Source: Taxawa tesnikishii (nom. ined.)
Taxonomy: Eukaryota > Ascomycota > Dothideomycetes > Dothideales
Length of the DNA: 64,000 nucleotides
Direction: 5' to 3'
Assembly (NCBI GenBank): GCA_030247885.1
Contig: JAPDRO010000003.1
Location: 1,240,001-1,304,000, forward strand
A program made the position numbers and the translations under genes. Positions 22,294 through 32,953 of the stretch are shown here, one piece after another. Below the pieces are notes generated by a model. That model worked only from the letters and a program-made list of their open reading frames with translations. It was not told the DNA's origin and searched no databases. Numbering within the stretch: the first letter of the stretch is position 1; every line of letters begins with the position of its first letter.

Positions 22294-23810
22294 ATGGCTC
22301 TAACCGTTGTAGAGCCCAAGGCTATACCTCCTGCAGACAAGCCGGATCCTCTGCCTCCTGCGCCGCCTGTGGCTGTCACGCCTTGCGATCCATGGCCGAG
22401 GCCGTACTTTCTTGAAGACGGACTGCGTAAAGTGGCTCCGTACCACTTTACATACAACACGAACTGCAAGATGCGCTGGCGGGGCAGAGAGATCCTGGAC
22501 ATTTTCGCAGACGAGTTCAGAGACCGACCGTTAGAGTATTATGTACGCATCCACGCCTTTTCCCGGCTCTTGCTTCGTGTTGCATGCCTAGCCAGCGCTA
22601 ATCCGCTCAGAAAGACGCCATAGAGAACGGCAAAGTCACGCTGAACGGCAAAAGACTCCCTTCAGTCAACCATATCGTCAAGAACGGCGATGTCATCTCA
22701 CACACCCTACACCGCCACGAACCGCCTGTGACCGCACAACCCATCGGCGTTGTGCACGAAGACAACGACATCATTGTTATCAACAAGCCCGCTGGTGTCC
22801 CTGTTCACCCAGCCGGCCGTTACAACTACAACAGCATCATCGAGATCATGCGCGCCGAGCGTGGCCATGGATTTAAGCCGCTGCCTTGCAACAGGCTCGA
22901 CCGATTGACCAGCGGTGTCATGTTCATTGCGAAACATCCCAAGGCAGCCGACGTGCTGACGGCCCAGATTATGGGACGTACAGTCAAGAAAGAATACGTT
23001 GCGAGGGTCAAGGGCGAGTTTCCAGAGGGCGAGATTGTATGCGAGCAGCCGATTCTGCAGATCAGCCCGAAGCTTGGGTTAAACAGAGTGAGGGCGAACG
23101 GCAAAGATGCTAGGACCGTGTTCAAGAGGTTGGCATACTACCCACCGCCTGTATCGCCGGCGCAGCAGAATGGAGAAAACGGCACTTCTGGGGCGAAAGA
23201 TGGGCAAGCAAACGGCGCATCGGAAGAGGCTTCGGGCATGGAATGGAAGCAGAAAGAAGGCTACTCGATTGTCCGCTGCATGCCCCTGACAGGCCGTACG
23301 CACCAACTGCGCGTGCACTTGCAATACCTCGGACACCCCATCTCCAACGACCCCATATACTGCAACCAGCGCGTCTTTGGGCCAAACCTGGCCGCCGGCG
23401 ACGCTTCCGGTGACAACGACGAGGACATCATGACGCGCCTGTCCCGCATGGGCAAATCAGAAGTCGCCGAAGCTGTCGCCTATCACGACGAAATGGTTGA
23501 CTCGTACAACAAGCGGAAAGCTGAGAAAATGACGGGCGAATCGTGCGAGGTTTGCGATACGCCATTGTATTCCGATCCTGGGGCGCATGAGTTGGGAATC
23601 TACCTGCACGCGAAGAGGTATGCGGATATGAAGGGAACTTGGAGTTATGAGACGGGCTTGCCGGCATGGGCGCTGCCGCCGGAGGGGATGGAGGGACCGA
23701 GAGAGGCTACGAAGGAGACGGATCCCCTGGCCTTGGACTTGGGACGGTTGGGGATCGAGGATGAAGCAGTGGCAGAGGCGAAGAAAGAAAAGGCTACCAT
23801 TTCTGCTTGA
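22294..23810 (+). CDS. PUS9: tRNA pseudouridine synthase of the RluA family (Pus9/Rib2-like)
   Basis: Isomerises uridine to pseudouridine, in yeast at position 32 of cytosolic or mitochondrial tRNAs. Two exons (intron 22543-22610) give 482 aa. An S4-like N-terminal part (ILDIFADEFRDRP, NGKVTLNGKRLP) precedes the catalytic domain. That domain has VVHEDNDIIVINKPAGVPVH, the active-site motif CNRLDRLTSGVMF (catalytic Asp in RLD), and TGRTHQLRVHLQYLGHPISN. The long C-terminal part includes CEVCDTPLYSDPGAHELGIY, a Cys pair typical of the fungal Pus8/Pus9 group. The deaminase domain of yeast Rib2 is absent, which favours Pus9. Starts at the first ATG after a pyrimidine-rich leader; no lesion. Confidence 0.92.
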
Positions 23811-24677
23811 AAGCGGTTTGGCTGGACAGGAATACCCGCGCTGGGGTTCCGGACTGGGCTCGACCTGGCACTCTGTGCTTTACCCGAACTGCAAAGGAGA
23901 CCGGCCCGTACCACTGGCCTTGATCCACCTGCAGCTCTACGCAAAGCTGGTCCGTGACTCCGCACGGTGAAATTAGGTATGCAAGCAGCTCTCATTCCCC
24001 CCACTGAAACCACAATCGATGATGATGGTTTAGTTCCCTATTACATGATCCAAGTTGGGAGACTACCCTGCGTAGTCTGCTTGCCTGATTATAAACATAA
24101 CACAGCCAATCCTCTGAAAAAACTTGGAATATCTTCGTGACAACACATGGTTCGCGGTCTCTTTGACGCTGCCACTGACGATCTTGCTAGATGACGACAC
24201 GATCCGGCGTCGATCTTGAGAAGCACAGAGGCGGACAGATCATGGATGATGTGCGTGTTTCCTTTTGTGTTGCACAAGCTCGCTTGGTTTACGCGACGCT
24301 CGCTTGGCTTACGTAACGCTCGTCCGAGGCTCGCGTGGTCATGGGGCTAGCTTTGCATACCTCGAGGCGACTTCTCGGAGATGCCTTGCCTGATTCGGCA
24401 GTCGCACCTGTACGATACCTGCTATGTCAAGAAATTCCCAAGCTTACATGAGACGTACTGGAAGAAGCTCTTCATCTGTTTACCGGAGGAGTACTAGTTA
24501 CTCGCATCATGGGTGACGAAGTACATTAGGTTGCTGCTGTTAGAAAGCAGCTTCACGGTACGCAAAGAAGAAGCGAGCAATCAAAGCAAACCCACAACGA
24601 GAGATCTCGGTGTCACTGTTACTCGCCTTCCTCCGCAGCAACTCGCTTGCTCATCTCTCCTTTTTCAGCTTGACATC
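23811..24677. other. Convergent 3' intergenic region
   Basis: Between the PUS9 stop and the fasciclin gene stop. No gene recognised; contains the 20-bp tandem repeat at 24278-24317. Confidence 0.5.
24278..24317. repeat. 20-bp imperfect tandem duplication
   Basis: Two adjacent 20-base units starting GCTCGCTTGG and followed by the start of a third (GCTCG). They differ at about three positions, all C/T or G/A transitions. Function unknown; it lies between two convergent genes. Confidence 0.8.
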
Positions 24678-26020
24678 TTACCAATTGACAACCATAGCCG
24701 CGCCTCCAAACAATGCTGCGGCACCGACCGCACCCGTCTTGGCCGGCATCCAGGCACCAGCCGACGAACTGCTCGTGCGGCTCGCGGCTCCTCCACCGGC
24801 ACCGGTCGTCGCCGTGCCCGCAGCCGGTACGCTGGAGCTAGGCGTGGGTTGGCCGCTCGTGAACGGAATGTCAGACGCCGAACTCGCGCCAGTGAACGCA
24901 GGCGCAGCTGTCGAGGCGGTCGCATTGGGTGCGGCGGAGGTGTTGTTAGGGCTGAGAACGCCGTCGATGACGTGCACGACACCGGGTGCGATCAGGACAT
25001 CTGGGTTCACGACGCGGGCGCTGTTGACGAAGATGCTGTTGTTGAGGAGGGTGATTGTGATGTTCCCGCCACCGAGTGTTGGGAGGGTGGTGTTGGAGGT
25101 GATGTCCGAGGAGTAGAGGACGGAGTTGTTGACGATGTGGTAGGAGAGGATTGAGGACAGGGCGGCTTGCGACGCGTTGGAGAGCACCGACGCGATTGAC
25201 TGGAAAGCCTCGTTGTTTGGCGCGAAGACGGTCACGTCGGAGAGGTCGCCAAGGGTGGTGCCGAGGTTGGCCGACTGAATGGCGCCGGACAGGGCTGTGA
25301 GGTTGGATTGCTGCGCCGTTGCCGTAAGGTTTTGTGGGATGGAGAGGAGATTGTCGATGATATGGATCACGCCACCGGTAAAGTTAAGATCTTTCAAATA
25401 TGTCAGTTCCATACCGCGGCACACGTCCTCGAAGGGACTGGGCAAGACTCACTGGGGGTCGTGACCGTAGAGTTCTGCTTCAAAGCAGAGTAAAAGGTTA
25501 CGGTGTTGTTGTTGGCGAACGCCTCGATTACCTTGTTGAAGGTGAGAATGAGCACTCATATGCATAACGTTGTGTCCAAAACCCATACCTGGCCATTGGT
25601 CACCGTAGTATAGCTGTCGTTGGTCAAGGTTGTGTGAATGAAGGTAGAGTTCTCGGTAAAATTGCTTGCGTAGTACGTTCCATTGAGCACGTGGTATTGC
25701 CTGCACTCGATCTATCAGCGCGAACCAAAAGCTTTTCGAGTTGGTGTAGCGTACAGGATAGCATTCATATCAGCTGCCAACGTCTGGTTTGCAGACGATG
25801 AATTGAGATAGCCCTGGAAAGCCTGGTTGCTTGGAGCGAGTAGCGTCACATTGGAGAGCCCTTGCAAGGCCGACAACAACTGCGTGTTCTGGCTCACGAG
25901 CTGGGTCAGGATCGACAGATTCCCTTGCGCACCCAACGCTGCGGTGAGATTGGGATTGCCGCTCTGTGCCGACGCGACAGATACCGCCAGGGCGGCGTAG
26001 AACAGACTGCTGGATCGCAT
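24678..26020 (-). CDS. Fasciclin (FAS1) two-domain secreted, probably GPI-anchored protein
   Basis: Surface adhesion or cell-wall protein. Four exons (introns 25701-25754, 25532-25588, 25391-25452) give 389 aa with an exact codon sum. The signal peptide is MRSSSLFYAALAVSVASAQS. FAS1 domain 1 has NVTLLAPSNQAFQGYL and ILQYHVLNGTYY, ending TGGVIHIIDNLLSIPQN. FAS1 domain 2 has DVTVFAPNNEAFQSI, ILSYHIVNNSVLYSSDI and APGVVHVIDGVLSPN. Both carry the conserved H-box and FAS boxes. A Ser/Thr/Pro-rich linker follows, then a hydrophobic C-terminus (GAVGAAALFGGAAMVVNW) after a small-residue patch, as expected for a GPI signal. The fold and location are clear; the ligand is unknown. Confidence 0.92.
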
Positions 26021-29000
26021 TGTCAATTGCGGGAGGAAGGGAACTGGACAATATGGCTTGGGCAGAGTTGCGCAAATGCGAAGATTGGTTGGACCCAGAA
26101 GACATTATGTACCATCCCCCTACGAGGCTGAGCGAGGGGTAATGCGTAAGAGCCAAATGCACGTGACGCGATACAACAGCCATGACTGGTCCGGCTATAC
26201 CAAGGAGCCAAGGACTAAGAAAGGCGGAACGTAGTGGAAAGAGGGATTATTGAGTTGATCCTCTCACCCAATGCTGGCTTGGTACGAGACTAGGAGAGCT
26301 CTACCACGCTTCTAGCGGCGTTGTGAGCTTCACTATTGGGTAGGCTGACGCCGCGCAAGGGTTCTGGAGGTACAAACTGCGTCTACCAAGTTGCTCGACG
26401 ATGTCAATATCCCAGTCTTGGGCTTGGGTGGCCAGCGATCGAAGGTTGAAGTCGTCACTCAGATCTTTACCCCGCAAAGTTGGGCGCAGCAGCGTTCCCA
26501 GTTGTGGCTTCCCAAGAGGCAAAGACGGAAAGATGGCTTGGCGATCCGCATGCGGGGTCTCATACAGTTACCAGACTGGATGAACTTCCCTCGGGAGGAG
26601 CTCCTCCCTTGTTTGGCGTCAAGGTCCTCGGATCGATCGGGCAATGGTCAATCACAGGCTGCCATGGCGTGTTTCAGCTCCTTGGCTATCGTTTGTGGCC
26701 ATCCAAGGTCCCTTCGGGTACGCTCCATCGTCTTCCTTGCGTCCGGTCCGATCGAATTTGAGGGATTGTGCTGGTTCTGGTGCTCGCAACTACTCTTCCT
26801 TGTGTAGGCTTCAACAGCAAGGGACATGGTGCAAGTGAAGACAAGTAAGGAACAAGGACGGATAGAAGGACGGTCTCTCCGCGTGGCACCGACGAGAAAT
26901 GTGTGATCTTTCGCCGGATTTGGATGGTTTTGATCTTCCACATTGACGGCAGGCTTGCCGTCGTTGCATAGGAAGCAATTCTCGACCGTTCTCGGTCGTT
27001 GTACACGGTGCGGATTGTTACAGCCTTGTATGCTCTTGGTGTACTGTTTAATCGGCATTCCAAGGGTCCAAACTCCCTCCTCGTCTTAGCCGAGCACGCA
27101 GCTTCTCTCCCGTTATCCTCCTCCAGCAAGATATCCACGATTGCGATATCTGCAACAGTAACCACACTGTCGGTTTATCAGGGCATACCTACGGAGCGCG
27201 TGATCCGGGCTGAGAAATAGGTGTTGTAGGCATTTGTAGTGACAAAAGAGGATCCGAGTATGGTACACTCACTGTAATCGTTTGCGCCCAGTGACCTGTC
27301 ATCTTGCAGCAGCCGTTCATCAATATCCTGATGGCGGTAGCTACGTTGAAACGTCAACTTCTCAGTGTTACGACGTTGTAGTCCTTGTGAGGCCTCTCCA
27401 ATGATGGTCGCTTGCAAACGCGACTGATACGCATTTTTCCGGAGAAGGTCTGGTGCTCAAGGAGAGAGATTGCGGGCGCAGGCGCCCTGTTGATCATGTG
27501 GATTGCCCCCGCCCGCCTCTGTCTTCCGTACGAGGCATACTCCATCATAACAAAGCCGAGATGTAGGCGGTCGTTGATATGTGGCTTGTGAGGGCAGGGT
27601 GGCAAATGGCCGACAGGCCTAACACAGCCTGGACGACGGACGATTCCCAGTTCCGATGTGGTTTCCCGTGCCGTTTATGACTGGCTCTGGCGGCGGAGCG
27701 AACTTGAATTGCACCCCATCTCATGAGGCTGCCAGATTCGTTGCATGATGTACGAAGGTTGTCTCGTCTCCGGGGTGATTCTTCGGCCAACAAAGTCGCA
27801 AAACAGGCACAATCTAGACGATCGTCACCAACAGATCAGGTATTCTATCCTGTTCTTCTTGTTGCAGCGTTAATGGTGGGTGCATACGTGAGTAATGCTA
27901 GCAGTTCGAAAGTTTATTGTGGCAGAAAGCGGCCTACTTTGGCGTGCTCGGTTGCGCGTGCTTGAAATTCGACGACAGGTCGCGGGCGTGAACGAACATG
28001 ATCGACGGGATCTGGCAAGTTGTGGGAGTAAACAGTACGGGTAATAGATGGCTTGAAAGGATCCCGCAGTGACCAGGAGGGTAACCCTGCGCGGCTGCGT
28101 GAGAGGCGCCGCGAATTGTTCCGTCGATCAGGTCTTTGGGCCTTCAGGAGCCTTCCCCGGCGACGGGCTTGCATAGGAGGGAGCGACAGCTGTGAACTCT
28201 GCGATGCATTCAGAGGCTGTTGCATCCAGACAGGCGTTGGCAATGCAAGTAATATCCCCTCCCTGTACACAACTCCCTCAATCGGGGTAGCCGAGGGACA
28301 ACAACATCCTCACGCTCGTTCTCAACCGTCGAATGTACTAAGTCTTGAGTCAAGATGCTTGACGGCCTCTCATTCGTCTAAGATGTACACAAGTATGCTA
28401 ATTATGTATGCTAATCTACTAAGTGTCTTCATTACCTATAAACCGCCAAGTGCTTTCGTTGCCTGTAAGTAAGAATTAGTAGCAGGCAGGCCATGCCTAA
28501 ACAGCCTGGCCGTTCGCCGTAAGCGTGTTCTAGTTAGGCATAGCATTCTGGTGTATTTTGCGCGCGATATTATGCAATAGATTGTTTGTAGGCAATGGAA
28601 AATATGCCCCCGTCTCAAACGAAACCTGTGAAGCCGCGATGCCTGAGTCTACATGAGTCAACTACATTACTCCGAAGCATGCTACTTAACCTAAAGACCA
28701 TGATTACGATGATAAATGAGCCGGGGTGCTCGTAGTCTTAGAACAGTGGGGCGCTCAATAGATTCGACCGTTCTCAACCTCTAACCCCGGTAGATTCGCA
28801 ACGATGCATTGAGGAGAAAAGAAATCCCCGCAGAGCAGTGGGTGGGGACACACATGGGAATGGGGATTCTAAGCGGCCCCTGTGCGCCTTCGTGCTGCAC
28901 AGCGCAGCAAAGCGTCCAACCACCGCACGCGATATCAGACTAACCCGGATCTTGGTTCCCGACACGTGCCACCGGACCTTGTTCACCAACTTCTCGGGGA

Positions 29001-29917
29001 AAAATGAGCGAGGGTGGCGCACATCCAGGCACTCCAACAAAGCACTGCGAGACATACTAACCCTCAGCCGTGACGGCTGGTGACATGCTGTGTTACTGCT
29101 CCTCACTTTCCGTCTCGTAAGTCGTCTGCTCTGTGTTTCCTGCCCTTCATCCTGTCAAGAGTTGTCGTGCATTCGTGGTCCATGGCTTTGGCCCTGGCAA
29201 CATCGCACTGAGGAGAAACGACAGGGATGTGGTATGGGAACAGCTGCCGGATGAGCAGGCCGTGCATGCTATCGTGACATCCGGGGCACGATGGCAGATC
29301 GCCGCCTCATCGCGCTAACTAATTTCCAGTGGGCACTGCTACTGCAGTCTGCCGCCAGGAGACCATTCGAGGGCACGCCTCCGACGAGATTTATTCGTGG
29401 ATAAAGAAATGGTGCGTCACCCAAGCTAGCGGGAGCCATTTCTAGACCCAACATGGCTAATATCTAGCTGTACGTCTTGTCTTTCTCCAGTAAGTCTGTA
29501 CAGTAGATAACAGTCAGCCACCAAGCCATACCGACGCAAAGGCTGACCTGACCACCACCGAAATCCCGTTTGGTCTTTCAGCCCAGAAGTCGGGTTCCTG
29601 CAGATAAAATAGTGTCTTGTCCGACTTGGTGACATAAGGTTTCTCTTTGCTTAAAACTAGTTTCTTCGCACCTATCTTGAACCTTTCGCGTGACTCCCTC
29701 CACCTTACATCTCCCTTCTTTTGTACAGATCTTCCAAACCTTCACCTCATTTCCCTTCCCGCCAAGTATTTCTCCTCCCCGGCGTTCTTCCGCCGTCGTT
29801 CCACAAACATCTAACTCGACCACTCCTTCACTCCACTAACGCATCCACACAATCAACGCAACCGGCGTTGACCTACAACATTTCACCACCCGGATACCAT
29901 CGAGATATCGATCCGGG
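26021..29917. other. Long gene-poor region
   Basis: 3.9 kb without a gene I can support. A few frames have protein-like texture but no family match, notably minus strand 26301-26522 (DLSDDFNLRSLATQAQDWDI) and plus strand 26999-27220. The stretch 28290-28750 is visibly more A/T-rich and TpA-rich than the rest, with GTATGCTAAT-like words repeated at about 28390-28415. This could be an old mutated relic, but no terminal repeats or coding remnants were found. The last 250 bases before 29918 form a C/T-rich leader of the RGS gene. Confidence 0.45.
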
Positions 29918-31862
29918 ATGCCATTAGACCTCTGGGGCGGTCCCTACGCCCGTGATGGCCCCGGCCACACCACCGGTACTCCCAGTCTTGAGGGAGTCGG
30001 CATCTTTACACGGTGCTTGTTTGCTGCTACACTGCTGCCGTTGCCACCGGCCTGTTCCTCGTCTACGCCAACCGTCGCTGCCATGCTATCCGCATCCGCG
30101 GGGTCGCCGGTCTCTTTGTCGCGGTATTGACCATATATGTGTACGCAGCCCTCATCTTCATAGTTTATCCACTCAACGGCGATTACACTTGCGGTGCGGA
30201 GTTTTGGGTCATGAACACAATCTTCCCCTACGGAATCGCCCTGTTCCAAGGTACGACAGACGCGACATATGCTTTTTTCATGTCGCTGACGAACAACCAC
30301 AGCTCACAACGTTCGCCTGTGGTTCTATTACGACGCCCAGGACAAGCTGCGTGACCTCGACGCCGACGACGTTTCGACTCTGCGCTCCAAGGGCATCTCC
30401 TGGAAGAGAGCCATCACTGCCTGGCGCGAGATGAACATCGCGCAAAAGACCTACACAGGCATCTTCATCGGAGGATTCCTACAGGTAACCATCTGACGTT
30501 TTTCAGACGTAACGCCTCACTATACGTCAAGCTAACTTTGAGCAGTTGCTCTTGACCATTGTGCTCTTCGTCGGTTCTAGGCGCATGCATGCCGACTATG
30601 GCTTCTTCGGCGATGTTGTTGATGCGACTGAGTGTCGCCGTGGCTTTGAATGGTTTGTTCATATATAACACGTCAAGCTACTGTTACACAGGATGGCTTA
30701 TAAATCCAACAGGATTCCTTCTGTCTTTTGGCAGTTCACTTGGGCCTGGTGAGCATTCATCCATCACATGCCCGCTAATCTCCTTCGATACGGACGGTTA
30801 ACACCAGTTAGGTTCTTCGGTCCGTATGTTCTCTACAAAATTCGCAACGTTCATGACTCGTACTATTGGGGTCTGCAGACCAAATTGGCCATTGTCGCTT
30901 CGTAAGCTCCCTTTGCCTTGCGCTCTGGCATATGCTGACTACAACCGCACAGGCTTCCGGGTACTCCTCTCTGGGTCGCTTTCCTCTACTCCGACAGCGC
31001 TATTGCGGCTGGTGTCAATCGCTGGTGGCTGCCTGCCGCTTGGTAAGCCCATCGTGTCTCGCTTGCCTAACTGCTCCATGCAACAAATGCTTACATTGCA
31101 TGCGTCAGGTTCTTCCCAGGTCTTCTCACCATGCAAGCGGTCGCCATCGTCTTTCCTCTCATCGGCGCTTACCAGGAGCACAAATACATCAAGCGACCAC
31201 GCACCCTTAGTTACAGCAGCAGTGTCACCAACCGCTCAAACTCTGATACCTCAGCCCTCGAGGTTACACTCCTGACGTCCTGCGACCGGCTTCTCTCCTT
31301 TGCCGCCCATAAAGAGTTCAGCGCGGAGAACGTCCTCTTCCTGCGTGCCGTCCTCGAGTACAAAGCCAAATGGGAGCGCTTCTTCGAGACCGAGTTTACC
31401 TCACCAGCCGCCGTTACTGAGCTTAGGGAGGCGTTCAAAGAGGCTGCATATATCTACTACAAGCTCATCGACCCACGCACCGCGAAGTTCAACATCAACA
31501 TCGAGTCTTCCATCCTCAACAAGCTGCGCGCCATCTTCGCCACTGCCGTCTATACCGCCGCAACCAAGTCGAACGTCGTCACGCCATGGGACGACTCAGA
31601 ATCCGCCCAAGGCATCATGGTTCCGTCCTCACCAGACCGCCAGCCCTCGGTCGAGGCTGTCCCCATGCAGACGTTCAACCTGCACGACGCGCACGCTGTT
31701 CGTAAGGAAGGTCCTACCATTCGCATTGCCGCGGTTCAAGTCGGCCGGCAAGACGTCCCCGCCGGTTTCGGTCTCGGCGTCTTTGACGAAGCCTACGCGT
31801 CGATTCACTATCTGGTGCTCACAAACACGTGGGCCAAGTACTTGGAGGCCGAGAAGGTCTAA
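29918..31862 (+). CDS. Multi-membrane-spanning RGS-domain protein
   Basis: Seven exons give 537 aa once one base is restored. Introns: 30251-30302, 30485-30545, 30653-30691, 30749-30811, 30902-30952, 31043-31108. The N-terminal half is a polytopic membrane region: LVCCYTAAVATGLFLVYAN, VAGLFVAVLTIYVYAALIF, FWVMNTIFPYGIALF, TYTGIFIGGFLQLLLTIVLF, LPGTPLWVAFLYSD and FFPGLLTMQAVAIVFPLIGA. The C-terminal cytosolic RGS domain has LLTSCDRLLSFAAHKEFSAE, NVLFLRAVLEYKAKW and AYIYYKLIDPRTAKFNINIE. RGS domains speed GTP hydrolysis by G-alpha subunits, so it should damp receptor signalling. The frame slips at TTT 30005-30007, inside the first membrane segment; a fourth T restores GIFYTVLVCCY. The order of membrane region then RGS recalls fungal RGS proteins with receptor-like N-termini. 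Confidence 0.87.
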
Positions 31863-32953
31863 AATGGGCGTTGGATAAGGCCGCTTCGTGCATTAAAGAG
31901 GAGAGCATATTGGTTGTACATTAGTTGGTTCCAGAGATACCCCCGGGCCATGAAAATTGGCATATGGGAATGCGGGTTGCGGGTGGCGTTGGGAGGGATA
32001 TAGTTCGAAGATGCTCTGCTTGTACTATAATTGACCTGCCGCGAGGCAAAAATCGGCCCGGCAAGAAATCTGTTCATGGGGCGGGGCCCTGTCATACCCA
32101 GCTGAAATTTCACAAGACTGCTATACTAAAGCAACAGTGTTTTCGTGAGGGCAAACATGGAACCTTTTGAGCGGGGGTCGTAGTACGGTGAGACGGTCAC
32201 CTTGGATAGAGACCGATGAGGTGGATGATGCTTATCTTCCTGTCTCGAACCACGCATGAGACTGGTAGAAGCCACCATGTCAAGGTGTATAATGGTTTCC
32301 AGCCAGAAAGTAGGATTGCATGTGCGATTGCGAGATGCAGTACGTTTGGGCGGCCCTCTTCACGAGGGCCCAGCACGACGAGTGCCAATTTTCTCTTCCC
32401 ATGTCATGCGGCATCCTCGTGCTTTCGCTGGAGAAAGGCAAAGTAAGACTTTTGTACGTGCGCAGGAAGGGAGATTCTTTGTACTTAGCCCACGGATAAA
32501 GTGGCCCAGGGACGTAGGGGCCATTGATGTAGGAATTCTTTCCATTCCTCTTAACTAAAACAAGAAAGCATCAAAAGTCATTGTGTTAATGCGAGAGGTT
32601 TTCATAGAATTGAGTAGGGAAACAGCTGTGCGGTCGTCGTTGGAAGCATAGGCCGTATAGCTGGCCGCAGCGATGTCGGACCTGCAAAGCGAACGCTACT
32701 CTTTCATTCTCATTTCATGCAGGAGAAGGACGTACACCTGCCATACAAAGGCAAGGTACTTTCGTCCATGGCACAATTTGGCATGCAAAGTGTTGGATTG
32801 ATTGACTGGTGTTGCCAGCGGTGCATAACGTGCGACACACCGACTTTTCTTACCCAAACGAAATGAAAAAAGGTTCCGTGCCAAGAGCTAAAGAAAAAAA
32901 TAATAAACATTGATTAATACCGCCCAACAGAGCATGCAAGAGGTGGATCAGAC
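31863..32953. other. Convergent 3' intergenic region
   Basis: About 1.1 kb between the RGS stop and the stop of the large secreted protein. Only short chance frames; no repeat or RNA gene recognised. Confidence 0.45.
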
